Assembly (NCBI GenBank): GCA_947179485.1
Contig: OX359246.1
Location: 46,727,632 to 46,791,631, forward strand
Direction: 5' to 3'
DNA length: 64,000 nt
Origin: Allacma fusca
Taxonomy: Eukaryota; Arthropoda; Collembola; Symphypleona; Sminthuridae
Shown here: positions 24,853-37,299 of the stretch, piece by piece
Numbering within the stretch: the first letter of the stretch is position 1
Layout: each line of letters starts with the position of its first letter
The notes under the pieces: model-generated
Database searches by the model: none
Seen by the model: only the letters and a program-made list of their open reading frames with translations
What the model was told of the DNA's origin: nothing
Made by a program: the position numbers and the translations under genes

Positions 24853-27770
24853 TATTAAGTTTAAGCTGCAGTATCTTAGCAATTGGTTATAATAATTATT
24901 GTAAATTCTCCTGGAAATGTGCTCCAAAAATATTCCAAAAGTTCCACAGTATTTTCAAATTAGCAGCACTCCACTGAAATACACGATATAAAAAAATGTA
25001 CCGCACTATTATAGAGATGATTTTCCAAAACCAGCTCTCAACAAAGTAAAAAGGTGACCACTGCGGACAGTCTATTTTGTTCCAGCTCTTTTGGAGGATA
25101 GTTAAAAAAATATGAAGGTGGCTCACATTCTGCTTGAAGTTCAATGACGCGATTTTAATATTTGAATTGCTCCAGTCAGCATTTATACACGGAAGGAAGA
25201 AACTTAAATTACTTAATCAGGAAAATTTTAATTACCAGGTCCTTTGCCGCAGTTAAGTTGTATCCCAGTTTCCAGTTCTGAATTGGTCGGCCTCCACGAG
25301 GAGAATAAATGTGAAATAAGCTCCCTAATGTCTTCCATGTAATGCCTATCTGCTAACCATTATTACCAATATAACTTTAGAGCATATATAAGAGCAACTA
25401 CAATTGTTATTACTGCGAAAGAAAACATCTTTAAAGGTTTCGTGAGGATTCTTGAGGTCATAATTATGGACTGGATATGTGACGTATGTATGTATGTATT
25501 TCTGCCAATTATAGACAGTAAAAAATGCAGGTGCTGTGTGGAAATCAACTAGAAAAACTCGTCCATATTTTTTAACGCTGTTTGTATCAAGGGGAAAATT
25601 TACTTTGATAGAGGTACCCTGTATCCTTCAGTTGTTAGAGAAATGCAGCTTGAGATTTAGTTCGCAGTTCGTTAAATTTATTCGTAAGCTTGACTACAAT
25701 TATTATGTAAGTGCATGATTACATTCCAGGTGCTTATGCACGCATTCAAGTATGTTTTTTTTTCAAACTTAATGAGTAACATACTACAGATTACAGCCCA
25801 TGCAAATTTTTTCAATTATCTGAGAAAACCTGCTTAGAGGTGATACAGTGCACTGTATATATTTACACGCGCGCGGACACCAAACAAGCGAAAAAAATTT
25901 GGTTTATATAAAGGACTCGTCTTATTGTTAGTAAAGGCAAAATAACATTGTGTTCAACACCAGCAATGTGATCAAGTACATTTATGTATAAATGTGAAGG
26001 GATGAGATGGAAGTTGGAAAGTCCATTTGTTGTAATTCATTTTTTCTTTGTAAAGCAAGGCTTACTCAGGGGGAATATTCTAAAGGTCGTCGGAAGTGAA
26101 TACAATAATAACTAGATCAATAGTTTTCCAGAAGCAAAACGGAGTAAATCCATTCGCTACTTTGGTGTAAATTCGGATAGAAGTTATCAACAATTTTGAA
26201 AATCCCTGAAAATAAAAACAAATTTTGAAATCCCTGTTCACAAATTAGCTTCCTCAACAAGATGTCAAATAAATCCCTGCTAAAAAAATGTAAACCAATT
26301 AAAAAATCCCTGTTCCCAAAACAAGTTTCCTTCACTTTGAAATTTTCCCTTGGCAGGATTTTTTCCCGTGGGAAGTTTCTTCCCGCCCTACCAGAAAAAT
26401 TCGACCAACTATTATTAGAGCGCCTCGTGTAGGAAGGCACTATGTTATTATATCGGACATGTGTAATGGCTGAAGCCTCACTCATATTGGAATCCCATTT
26501 AATCAGAGCTCCAGTCAATTTCTAAGTTTAGACAAATTCTATTACAGTTTCTAAACTGATTTATTTAGCCACAAAAGGAGGTGCCGTTGGTTTACGTTGT
26601 GTCATAACTCATGCATATTGGTTCAGAAATTTCTGACTTAATAAATTATCTAGAAAATTTCATTGGATCAAAAGGTGAAAATGAAATATGGGAAAACTCA
26701 AATTTATACTAACAAAAGTGGAAGTTCGGAATATGTAATCTTTCCAGTTGCTCAGAGCTCGAACGAATTCGTATTTCAAAATGCTATACGCACATCAGTA
26801 CACTCTAGAATATTACGTAATAATTAATAAGCGCTGTCAGCGTAATATTTTTTGGGGCTATGGATTATTCTCAGGAGCGAACTGAAAAACTGGTATATGA
26901 GTTCAAATTACTGCAGATCCACTTATGTACATTATATCATTATAAGGTCATAAGTACTGTAAAACATGTAATCACTTATGGAATGTTGAAAAACTTAGTC
27001 TTTTTCCCAAGATCAGTATTATTATTTCTCGAAAATACTTCAATAGAGTCATTAATTATTCCAGAGCTTCCTCAAATAAAAAAACTAACAACCTTCTCTT
27101 GGAATATGAGTTAATGCAATGTAGTTGGAAGTTAAAGTGTGATGTGGAAGTAACGGAGTAATATGGAAGGAAGCACAGAATTATTTCTGTCGTATAAAAC
27201 CAACACTACAAAACCCTTCTTTGTAACCATCGGAAAAATTGAAATAATTTAAACTTTGCTTACAATTAATTATTATACTTGTGCATTTATGTATGTATGT
27301 AAATATCTGTACGTGCTCCATTTGAGAAAATTTTACCTTGGGATTTTCTTGATGTCTACGCCTATATTTAGAGAACTGCATTAAACGGTTCAAATTATTG
27401 TTGCAAATAATTAAAGACACAGAAGTCCTGTGGAAAGGATAACTCGTTTGTGCAGATTGTGAGTCAATTACACGCTTGCTATTTTGGACCATACAGTCTC
27501 AACGTAAAAAGATTTTCAAGGAGAAGGCGTTTAAAATCTCGTATTTTAATACGTATGTATATACTTCAGAACAGATAATAAATATCTGTTCTGGATATTT
27601 TTCAGTGGCTCTCATAATGTGTTTGTATTAATGTGCATGTAAACATCATTGTCGTGAAACCAGGAGCTGCTTAGCTACTTTACTAGGATATCTGGTACAT
27701 ACATATCCGGTCCTGTAACCTTGTCATTTGTGTATGTATGCCTTATAAGTCGTTTCCGCAGCTTTTTACC
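24853..27770. other. intergenic with an ATCCCTG-word patch
   Basis: AT-rich sequence left of the transposon block. At 26200-26320 the word AAATCCCTG occurs four times at 30-40 bp spacing, and at about 26355-26385 there is a TTCCCGTGGGAA palindrome. This resembles the subterminal arrays of the DNA elements here, but no ends or target duplication were found. No gene was recognised. Confidence 0.4.
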
Positions 27771-27778
27771 CTTAAAAC

Positions 27779-28757
27779 TAGGGAAGCGCAAAGGTACAAA
27801 AACTTGGTTCCTGTTCCTGGTCCTGAACAGGAACCCATAAATACAGGTACAAAAATAATGTTCCTGTACCTATGCTAAATTTTGCAGGTACAAATTTTCC
27901 GTTCCTGTACCTGTTCACACATCCAAAATCTTGTACCTGTTCCTGAAATTGTACCCGTTCCTGAAAAGTACCCAAAACGCGTACCCATTCCCAAAAGTTA
28001 TGCAAGTACCCGGGTGCGTCCCCGGGTACTTTAGTTTAAACATATAAATTTAAGCTCAACGTTTTTTACTATTTTTTTGCTTTTTCAATAAATATTTTCA
28101 TTATTCCTTCATACTTTTTTGCTTTTTCAATAAATAAATTCATTGTTCATGCATATTTTTGTACTATAAAATAATTATTGTACATTGTACCGTAACTTGT
28201 TTATTACTTTTAAGGGCGGAAAAGCAACTTTACTTTTAAGCTTTTTTGCTGCTAAGTTTATCTTCGTAAATGCTTCCTTATTTCAATGGAATTGTTTGCT
28301 GAATCCATGTTTATACTGAAATAATTACTTTAATGCAAAATAAGTCCAATGAGGTAATTAGTTTTAAAGCAACTAACGAGCATGGCAAATGATATTCATA
28401 ACCATGCATGCACAATTTTAGCATTCTTATAATCAGGCCATGCTCAAAATTCATTTCGAGCGTTCATTGGTGCTTTGGAAATGATCGAAGTTCAAAAACG
28501 TCAAAGTACCCGGGTCCACACGTTTAAATATGGGTCATTCCACAGTGTGGACCTGTTCCTATTGGGAACATACAAACAGGAACGACTTTCGTTTCTGTTC
28601 CTGTTTGTGATTGTGGTCACGGGTTTCTGGGTACAAAATAAAAGTACCTGAATTGTTCCTGTTATAATTGGGAACTTTTAAACTGTACCCATTTTGGACC
28701 TGTTCCTGTTCCTGTACCCAAATACCCGGGTTGGTCCTGTTCCCATGAGCTTCCCTA
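27779..28757. mobile_element. hAT-like non-autonomous DNA transposon C
   Basis: The ends are TAGGGAAGC and GCTTCCCTA, perfectly inverted. They are flanked by an exact 8-bp duplication CTTAAAAC at 27771-27778 and 28758-28765. Both subterminal regions (27795-28025 and 28505-28745) are dense in GTTCCTG and GTACCTG words in either orientation. The centre is AT-rich; around 28070-28145 a segment of roughly 45 bp containing GCTTTTTCAATAAAT is duplicated. There is no transposase. The 8-bp duplication and TAGGG end fit hAT. The element is 979 bp long, similar to A and B. Confidence 0.85.
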
Positions 28758-28765
28758 CTTAAAAC

Positions 28766-30009
28766 GGAACGTCATATCAACAATTGCATTCATCCCTAAT
28801 GATGCTTTGTATAATTATCTGAATTCCGATCATTAAGTCATTGTAATTAACATGCAACCGAGTTTCTTGGCTTGTTATTGGATTGTGGTAAAAATGCTGG
28901 AACATAGAAAGTACTGGGAAATAAAACCATAACAAGAACTTTAACCTCATTTAAACATACGTGCGGTTATGTCATTATAAGTGTAATTATTCGCGTGCAT
29001 TTTTAACGTGTGTTAGGCATACTTACCATTTTCACATTAACAACTTTTGTATGATTATATGAAGATGTACTAGGAAATGCACTGGAAGGATTATTATGAT
29101 GATTGATACAACTTACTAAGGTTAACAAGTACTATTTAGTAATTAAAGCAAGATATCACAGTGTGTAGGATTATGTGTAAAAGCCTGGGCTGTTTCTGAC
29201 TTATTTATTGCCACGTTTCACTTTTACCATCCAAAAAAATATTTTTGCATGAATCTTATTTAAAGTAGTGTTTTTTGTCTTGAACAACTGCGAAAATTTC
29301 CCGGCTATAAATCTGACCTTTATAAAATGTTAAATAAGTAGAATACACATGTACTAATGGTATGAAAGTAAGTCTGAATTTAACTTGACCTTCACTCTCG
29401 TATGCCTGAAATTATATATTATTTTAGGTAGCCGCAACTTATTTTGCGGTATAGCTAAATCTTGCAGCATCTAGCGGTCAATTAAACGAGGCTCACTAAC
29501 CGGCAGGATTTTGGGCTGTAGGGATTCCAGAGTTTTTGAGTTCCGAACTAGCGATATGAAATTTGAAAACGATGTGCTAAAACTTGGGGGAATCGAATTT
29601 TTTTGGGACAGCGGAGAAAGAGTAGTTCTGGTGGACAGATGATAGACAGAATTTTTTTAAATATTCCAGGTACCTCGGGAACGTCGAGGTTCTGGTGCTC
29701 CGGGTGTAGATACTTGAGTGCGTATACTTCGAAACCCCGAATCTTTGAAAAAATGAAGACGAGTTTCCCATAGAACAAGACTAATAAAAGCCGTGCTTCA
29801 CAGGGACAATTACTTGAAGAGGTGGTAGTGTGATTGTAGAAATTAAAAGCCAAACGGTTTACGAATCAAGCCCTGTCTAAAAGACTTGTTGTATGCTTAA
29901 GTCGTGCGGGATTATATTAAGAGTAGCGCTTTAAATACATAAGCGGACAGGTACGTTAATAATGAGTGCTTATCATGCCACCTTTTGGGAGTTGCGTGAG
30001 GCCCTTGAA
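28766..30009. other. intergenic, no gene supported
   Basis: About 1.2 kb between two DNA transposons. A 101-codon minus-strand frame at 29548-29853 overlaps a second frame in the same stretch and has no recognised motif, so it is not called. Nothing else was seen. Confidence 0.45.
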
Positions 30010-30300
30010 CTATGAAAGGTTATTCTTTCCTATCTGGTATATAGGATTTTAACATGGGATTTTTTCTGGTGTATTATATGGAATTTCCACTGGGACGCAC
30101 CAGGAAAATATCTGGTACAAGTTGTGGAATTTGTATTAGGTATATACCATGGTATCAATCGATTATACCAGTCATTTACTGAACCACAAAATGTCAATGT
30201 TAAAGGGCACGTCAGAAAGATTGGTCCTTTGGTTTGGGGCGGGGTTTTGGGCGAAAGGAAGAAGTATCAGGAATATACTGTGATCATTCCCTTAAGAGAA

Positions 30301-30540
30301 ACCAGGTATATTTTCACTACACCGAGAATATACTTGGTATTAATTTTTTTGAAACTGGTGTTGACTATGAGGATTCCCGTAAAAGAAACCAGGTATATTT
30401 TCACTCGACCGAGAACATACTTGGTATCAATTAAAGGTAAACTGGTATTAACAATAAGAAATGAAGTAAGTACCACCAAGTATATTCTGACTCCACCGAG
30501 AACATAACTGGTGGTATTTTTTTTTGCGAAACTGGTGCGG
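30301..30540 (+). repeat. 87-bp tandem units in the left arm of element D
   Basis: Units begin at 30301 and 30388, with a more degenerate third near 30473. Each holds ACCAGGTATATTTTCAC, CCGAGAA-ATACTTGG and an AAACTGGT box. The matching units on the right arm run in reverse orientation. Translating the repeat gives a repetitive frame that should not be read as protein. Confidence 0.7.
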
Positions 30541-30653
30541 ACAATAAGGAATCAGGCAGGTTTAAAGTAAGTATATTTAGTGTTTTTGTGAAACAACATG
30601 GCATTAATTGGACAAAATACTTTTCGGGTGAATCAGAATTTGTCGAATTGAGT

Positions 30654-30740
30654 GGAAAGGCGCGACATTGTCACCACGATGGCCCCTTCGGGGCCATCGC
30701 AGTGCCGGCGCTCCTTTCCAATCGAACTAACCTAACCTGA
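30654..30740. other. GC-rich cruciform-like module inside element D
   Basis: Within AT-rich DNA there is an island with a perfect 10-bp hairpin, CGATGGCCCC and GGGGCCATCG with a TTC loop (30677-30699). It is enclosed by an outer pairing of GGAAAGG (30654-30660) with CCTTTCC (30713-30719). It is followed by CTAACCTAACC, two copies of the arthropod telomere-type TTAGG motif on the minus strand. Its function is unknown. It could be a structured RNA, a SINE-like piece captured by the transposon, or part of the element's own termini from an earlier insertion. Confidence 0.4.
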
Positions 30741-31229
30741 ACGTCCGAAACGACCACCAACACGAAACAGACCCTCGGATGGTGATATCTTAATGTAATG
30801 GAATAAGAGGGTAGATGATAGAGTATGTTCTCGACGAGGAATTTAATCTGTGGAAGAAATAGGTTATATAGGAAGAATTTATGCAAGAAGCAGAGGGCAC
30901 ACGTGGTAGCTCTTTGCAAGAATTAACAAGTTGTGGGTTCACACGACAAATTATCTATTAACTTGGCACTACGTGGGGAATTACAATTACGTTTTTGGGG
31001 AAGGTTACCTTAGAATGTGTTTTGGGCTTCGAGACGGCCACTGCAGAATAAGTTTTCGGCTATGTCATCTACGGTCATGTTGATTCCGTTGTTTAGTATT
31101 TGTGTAAATTTAATTGTTACATGTTGAAACGTCCCTGCCATTTTGCTTGGGTACTTCTCCATTGATCTTATTGGTTGAAATGTACTTTGCGGTTATTTTT
31201 GGCCTACATAGCTACCCTCGGAAGCCATG

Positions 31230-31517
31230 TGTTATACATAAAGTTATAGTTTATTGTTACTATGGTTTCATTTGTTGGTAGTATTTGGATTTTGTTTGTA
31301 TTTGTGAAGATGTTTGTTGTAAATTGAATGTATGTAATGGAGTTGAGAGAAAAGGGGCATTCACTGTCGAGAGACGGTGTGAGGAAGGTGATTGTGTCAA
31401 AGTTGTATAAGGAAACAGGAAAATTAATAAAGAAAATTGCACATAAGTGCTGGTCCTTCGTAACGTTATTTACCAGAGGTAATATTAAAGACAACTTGAT
31501 ATATAGAGACCATAACA
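31230..31517 (+). repeat. 5' LTR of the BEL/Pao element
   Basis: It starts with TG and ends with CA. It contains TATAAGG near 31408 and an AATAAA polyadenylation-type signal near 31433, as expected for a promoter and terminator in one repeat. The last base is also the A of the gag ATG. Confidence 0.93.
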
Positions 31518-32733
31518 TGGCCTTTCGATCCGAATTAACTAGTCCTACGGACCAAAGTTCAAGTGAAAGTGAAGACGAAGTTCCATTCACCGCTAATGGT
31601 GGTGCCACCATTCGGAGAAGTCAGCGTTTACTTGGGAGCGCTCCATATTTTACTGGAATGAAAACTCCAACAAGCAAGAAGTTAGATGGGAGCGAAGAGC
31701 AAGTAAGCAAAGCAATAATAGACGAAGTTTCATCCCTGCGATCATCGTCATCGTCTAACAAGGCAAGTGCTCGGTCAACAACAAGTAGTAGTCGTAGCGA
31801 TGTTGCACGAAGAAGGTTGGAAGCTGAGTTACGAGCTAAGAAAGAGTTAGACAAGCTGGAGCAGGAGAAAGAAGAGCAAGCCAAGCAAAAATTGTTGAAA
31901 AGAACTTGGAGTTAGAGAAAGCAAAAATTGATGAAGAGATAGAAGATGACGATAATTTTTCACAGATCATTGACGATGTTTTGCCTAACAACATTGATGA
32001 ATGGGTAAACAACAACAAAGAGAAATGTGCTAAGGAAACTGTAGCAACCGAACCAGCCGAAAATCATATTCAACCAACTGCATGTAAAAATGACGTTGTA
32101 GAGATGAAGATTGATAAGTTCCTTGCAAGACAGTCAGTTCCGAAGGAGCTTCCAATATTCAACGGCGAAGTTACTGAATGGCCTATATTTAAGTCACAGT
32201 ATGAGAGGACAACAAAAATACTGGGACTATCTGATGACGAAAACCTGTCAAGACTACAGAAATGTCTTAGAGGGAGAGCGCGCGAAGCGGTTATACCGTT
32301 CCTGCTACTGCCAGAAAATGTTTCACACGTGATGAAGAATTTGGAACTAATGTTCGGTAGAGGAGACCAGATTGTGGATTCCATGGTGGAACAAGTAAAA
32401 TGTTTTCAAGCACCCAAGGAGAGTAAGCCTGAAACTTTGATTTCGTTTTCTAATTTAATTGCGAATCTTGTTGCCACCATGAAAGATCTCGAGAAGAATG
32501 GACACATGATGAATCCACAGCTTATAAAAGATTTAATTCTGAAACTCCCATATCAACTACGGTTCCAATGGTGTGAAAAGGCGAGGACAATGGAGATGGA
32601 ACCATCGTTGGAAGACTTGGCAAGATGGGTGTCTGACGTTGCTATGACCGCAAGTTTGATGCCGACGCAAGTTACAATGGAGAGTAAGCAAACGAACAAC
32701 TATAAAAATGATTTCAAAACTGATCGAAATTAA
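31517..32733 (+). pseudogene. gag region of the BEL/Pao element, frameshifted
   Basis: The ATG at 31517 opens a frame rich in Ser, Arg, Lys and Glu. Near its end is a charged, probably coiled-coil stretch (RLEAELRAKKELDKLEQEKE) that runs to a TAG at 31913. The coding signal continues in another frame from about 31890, so a one-base indel in an A-rich stretch is likely. The second part holds the DUF1759-type capsid region of BEL/Pao gag (ELPIFNGEVTEWPIFKSQYE, LRGRAREAV). It ends at a TAA at 32731. Gag would package the element's RNA in virus-like particles. No restored product is given. Confidence 0.88.
31518..31532 (+). promoter_or_regulatory. primer binding site
   Basis: TGGCCTTTCGATCCG follows the 5' LTR with no spacer. 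TGG complements the CCA end of a tRNA and the rest is of tRNA 3'-end type. The tRNA was not identified. Confidence 0.6.
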
Positions 32734-35700
32734 AAACATGTTTTGAGTATAAATGAAAAAAGTGACACGTGTCCAAAATGTCAGAGCAACGATCATTGTC
32801 TGAGCGATTGTGATACGTTTCGTGCGGAACAAATAAAATCTCGATTGGATTTTGTATTACAAAATCATTTATGTGTGTGTTGCCTAATGAGGGGACATAT
32901 TAGTCGTAATTGTAATGAGAAACAGAATTGTGGGCTAGAGGAATGCAAGAAATACCACAATAGGGTATTACATAAGAAGTCCACCAAAAATGTAACCAAA
33001 CCAGAAGATTCCATTACCAGCAGCAACAGTTTCAATGGGCATGCTTGGAATGGGATGAGAGAGACTCTTCTACGCGTATTGCCAGTCACGTTGTCAGGAC
33101 CTAATGGGGTGATCAAGACACACGCATTACTGGATGAAGGATCTACTTTGACATTAGTAAATGAACAAATTGCAGTTCGACGTGGACTGGTAGGAGAAGT
33201 AGATACGCTGTGTTTACATTGGACCAACAATGTTACTCGAGAAGAGCAGTAATCACGGAGAGTTTCCCTCAGAATTGCTTGTGATATCGAAAAGGCAAAG
33301 ATGTTCATCATTAGTAGGGTGAGAACAATTAATAATTTACAATTACCAGAGCACACCATTGATATGAAAGAGTTGCGCAAAGAATGCAAACACTTGGATG
33401 ATATTCCCTTCAAGTCACAGAAAAAGGTCAGACCCATGATACTGCTGGGACAAGATAATATCATTTTGTCAACAGCAAGAAAACTTGTTCGAGGGTCATG
33501 GTCAAGTCCAGTAGCAACTTTAACCGCATTAGGCTGGGTAGTTCACGGAAGAGTTCCAATGAGGAAAAGAATAGATGAAGTGTTGATGCTACACAGTAAC
33601 GACGGGGACCGAGAATTGAACCGTCTCCTCAAAGACTCATTTTCCACGGAAAACTTTGGGGTTCAAGTCTCAACCAGAAACCTACAGTCAAGAGACGATG
33701 ATGCAGCTTTAAAAATTATGACAAATACGACAAGAAGAGTAGGTGACAGATTTGAGACCAGACTGTTATGGCGTAAGGAGCATGTGTCCCTTCCTGACAG
33801 CAAGAATACGGCTCTTCGAAGATTGCAATGCGTCGAGCGTAGGATGGATCGGGATTCAGAATTTGCGGCTACTTACAATCAGAAGGTTCAAGAATGTATT
33901 GACAAAGGTTATGCGGAGCTCTTGTCACCAGATGACGCAGAAAATCGAGGTCCACGAACCTGGTATATACCTCTCTTCGGGGTTACAAATCCAAATAAAC
34001 CGGGGAAGGTCAGGCTGGTATTTGACGCAGCTGCGAAGACTGAAGGTGTAAGTCTGAATAGTTGTTTATACAAAGGTCCAGATCTATTAAATGCACTTCC
34101 TGCTGTACTTTGGAGATTTCGTCGGTACCCTGTAGCTGCTGTAGGCGACATCAAAGAAATGTTCCCGCAGATTATCATTAAGGGTGCAGATCAAGACGCG
34201 CAAAGATTCTTGTGGAGAGGCATGGATAGGAAATCGCCTCCAAAGGTATACAAGATGGTGAGGATGATTTTTGGAGCAGCATCATCACCATCCGCAGCAA
34301 ATTTTGTAAAGAATTTGAATGCTTCCGAATTTAAAGAAGACCATCCACGGGTTTTCAAAGCAATAATGGAAAATACATACATGGACGATCATCTGGATGG
34401 AGGATCCGACTACGAAGATGTGAAGAAACATATTACAGAAGTCATATATGTCTACAAACAAGCAGGTTTCACCATTTGTAATTGGCACTGTAGTTCTAGA
34501 GATGTTTTAGCTTCAATACCTCCTGATCTTAGATCAAATGAAAATGTAGATCTTTCCGGGAGTGTAGCATTATCAACCGAAAGAGTACTTGGGCTGTATT
34601 GGAATGCTGAACAAGAAGAGGTTTGCTTCAACTTTAAATTCCATAAAGTCGACCCCGCAGTTGTGGAAGGAAAGAAAATACCATCTAAAAGAGATGTGTT
34701 GAAGTTCCTTATGTCACTTTTCGATCCTTTAGGATTTCTCTCAAATTATCTGGTACGGGGGAAAATATTGTTCCAGAAGATATGGAGGTCTGGAGTTCAA
34801 TGGGATGATCAGTTATCTGCAAATCTGACGTTGGAATGGAGAACTTGGTCGGAAGACCTCAAAGAAGCTTGTTAGTTAAGGATACCCAGGTGTTATCATC
34901 AGAAGTTGGTAACGGCGAAGAAATTACAGCTTCACACATTTGTTGATGCAAGTGAAGATGCGTTTGATGCTGTAACTTATCTAAGGATGGAAGTGGACGA
35001 CGGAGTTGAGGTTGCATTTATAGCTGCAAAAACAAAAGTATCGCCTCTAAAACCCCTTTCCATTCCGCGTTTAGAGTTGCAGGCTGCTATTCTGGGAGTC
35101 AGACTGGTTAAAACTATCAAAGAAGAGTTACAATTAGAAATTGATAGAAGTGTATTTTGGTCAGATTCAAGAACGGTTATTTGCTGGATCCGGTCAGACG
35201 CTCGAAACTATAAACAGTTTGTTTCCCATCGCATTGGAGAGATTTTGGAGTCTACCGATGTGGAAGATTGGAGATGGGTTCCTACTGACAAAAACGTCGC
35301 AGACGATGCCACAAGGTCAACATCTCAATCAATTAATACGAGTAGGTGGTTGTTGGGACCAGAATTTTTAAAATTAGGCGAGAATTTGTGGACAGTGGAA
35401 AAGAAAGAGGAAGTAGGTTTGACTGGCGAAGAAAAGAAAGCTGAGTTTCTATTGGTTATACGGGAGGACGTCAGTTTTTCCCAGCTAAAATTACTACCAG
35501 ATGTGAGTCACTTTTCCAAATGATCTAGACTAGTTCGAGCTACAGCTTGGGTGCAGATTACCGCGGGAGTTTGGCGAAAGAAAAGAAGTCCGGCCATAAA
35601 TTTAGAGGATTTGTTATTTGCTGATATGTGTTGGTGGCGAAAGGTACAATATGATTGTTTCAGAGAGGAGTTGCTGTATCTAAAAGCTAACAAACTAGTT

Positions 35701-36954
35701 GAAAGCAGTAGTCGAATTGGGAAACTGGACGTGTTTCTAGATAAGGACGGTCTCATACGTATGCGAGGGCGAACAAGCGAAGCTGTAAAAGAAGTCTCAG
35801 AAACAGTAAATCCAGTTGTTCTTGACCATAAGCACCCTTATACTAAATTAATGATTACTCATTATCATATTCAAGCTGGTCATCAGGGAAGAGAGACCGT
35901 TGTTAATAATTTGCGACAAAAATTCCTTATTCTTGGAGCAAGATCAGCTGTAAGGAAGATATTTGCAGATTGCTGTTGGTGTAAAATGAGAAAAGTCAAA
36001 CCTCAGATTCCCAAGATGGCGGACTTGCCTCCTTCACGAGTTACATCTAGCGGAAGAGCCTTCATGCAGACGGGAATGGACTTTTTCGGACCTTTATATA
36101 TCAAGGTTGGGCGAAGGAGAGAAAAGAGGTACGGAGTCTTGTTTACTTGCCTAGCTATAAGGGCTGTGCACTTAGAAGTAGCATCAAGTTTAACGACTGA
36201 CTCGGCGATCAACGCAGTTCGTCGTTTCATTGACAGACGTGGTAATCCTTCTCACCTTTTTACGGACAATGGAAGAAACATGATTGGAGCTGAAAGAGAG
36301 TTACGAGATTCTATCCAAGAGATGAAGCAGGACGAAATCGGAGATTTTGCAATTGGAAGAGGCTTTGTTTGGTATTTCATTCCACCAGGAAGTCCGCATA
36401 TGGGGGGAAGTTGGGAGCGTCTGGTGCGTTCGGTAAAGTCAGCGATGTATGCAACTTTGACTGGTACAGTTTCTGAATAAGTTATGTTGACTCTGTTTAC
36501 GGAAGCAGAGGCAGTGGTAAACAGTCGGCCTCTTACTCATGTTCCAGTTGATCCAAATGATGGAGAGTGCCTAACACCTAACCATGTTTTGATTGGCCCA
36601 AGCTGCATTATATTACCTCCAGGTAATTTCTCAAATGAAGGTATTTGGCTCCGGAGTCAATGGAAGGTCTGTCAAAAGTTGGCGGATCATTTCTGGAGCA
36701 AGTGGTTAAAGGAATACGTTCCGACATTAGCCCGAAGAACGAAGTAGCTTAAAGAAGTTACTCCATTGAGTGTCGGTGACCTGGTCATAATTGCGGACAA
36801 TACTCAACCGAGAATGACGTGGACAAGAGGCGAAGTTGCTCGGGTATTTCCAGGAAAAGATGGTCAAGTTCGTGTGGTGGATGTGCGGACGGCCTACGGA
36901 GTTTACAGGAGACCGGCAGCAAAATTGTGTAAATTAGATGTAAAAGTTAAGTAA
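32734..36954 (+). pseudogene. pol region of the BEL/Pao element with in-frame stops
   Basis: It continues in the same frame as the second gag part. Two perfect CCHC zinc knuckles lie at about 32770-32811 and 32872-32913. A DUF1758-type aspartic protease follows (LLDEGST, about 33130). Reverse transcriptase has the catalytic YMDD at 34378-34389. An A17-type region, an RNase H region (FVDASEDAFDA, about 34935) and an integrase follow. The integrase has an HHCC-type zinc finger (H..H..C..C, about 35860-35985) and a core with GMDFFG (about 36075), FTDNG (about 36260) and GSWERLVR (about 36410). The tail is DUF5641-like (about 36770-36950). Stops interrupt at 33250 (TAA), 34873 (TAG), 35521 (TGA), 36478 (TAA) and 36745 (TAG), besides 32731 (TAA). 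All pieces share one frame, so these are point changes. Confidence 0.93.
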
Positions 36955-36973
36955 TAAAAGTTGTTCCTTTTAT

Positions 36974-36985
36974 GAGGGGAAGAAA
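36974..36985 (+). promoter_or_regulatory. polypurine tract
   Basis: GAGGGGAAGAAA lies directly before the 3' LTR. It is the usual plus-strand primer site for reverse transcription. Confidence 0.8.
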
Positions 36986-37273
36986 TGTTATACATAAAGT
37001 TATAGGTTATTGTTACTAAGATTTCATGTGTTGGTAGTATTTGGATTTTGTTTGTATTTGTAAAGATGTTTGTTGTAAGTTGAATGTATGTAATGGAGTT
37101 GAGAGAAAAGGGGCATTCACTGTCGAGAGACGGTGTGAGGAAGGTGATTGTGTCAAAGTTGTATAAGGAAACAGGAAAATTAATAAAGAAAATTGCACAT
37201 AAGTGCTGGTCCTTCGTAACGTTATTTACCAGAGGTAATATTAAAGACAACTTGATATAAAGAGACCATAACA
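36986..37273 (+). repeat. 3' LTR of the BEL/Pao element
   Basis: Same length as the 5' LTR, with about seven substitutions and no indel seen. It is followed by the CCATG target duplication and then the right arm of element D. Confidence 0.93.
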
Positions 37274-37299
37274 CCATGTTTTCTTGTCAATCCTCACTG

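Larger units (their letters stand above)
31230..37273 (+). mobile_element. BEL/Pao LTR retrotransposon, complete but inactivated
   Basis: Two 288-bp LTRs (31230-31517 and 36986-37273) begin TGTTATAC and end CATAACA. They differ at about seven positions by eye. A 5-bp target duplication CCATG (31225-31229 and 37274-37278) marks the insertion into element D. The internal order gag, zinc knuckles, aspartic protease, reverse transcriptase, RNase H, integrase and a DUF5641-type tail is that of BEL/Pao. One frameshift and six in-frame stops break the reading frame, so this copy cannot make its own proteins. The low LTR divergence suggests a fairly recent insertion, or gene conversion between the LTRs. 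Confidence 0.95.

Noticed and set aside
27778-28005. 75-codon minus-strand frame rich in VQFQEQVQ
   Set aside because: By-product of the GTTCCTG word array of element C.
30124-30507. 127-codon plus-strand frame
   Set aside because: It is the translation of the 87-bp repeat units in the arm of element D. It repeats itself and has no independent coding sign.
30301-30560. regularly spaced repeats that might suggest a CRISPR array
   Set aside because: The units are contiguous 87-bp transposon repeats inside an inverted-repeat element in a spliced eukaryotic genome; there are no unique spacers.
31880-31915. programmed ribosomal frameshift between the two gag frames
   Set aside because: The A-run is not a standard slippery heptamer in the needed phase, and the element carries other inactivating changes, so a simple indel is more likely.
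32865-33464. 199-codon minus-strand frame
   Set aside because: Antisense of the zinc-knuckle and protease part of the BEL/Pao pol region, which has clear motifs on the plus strand.
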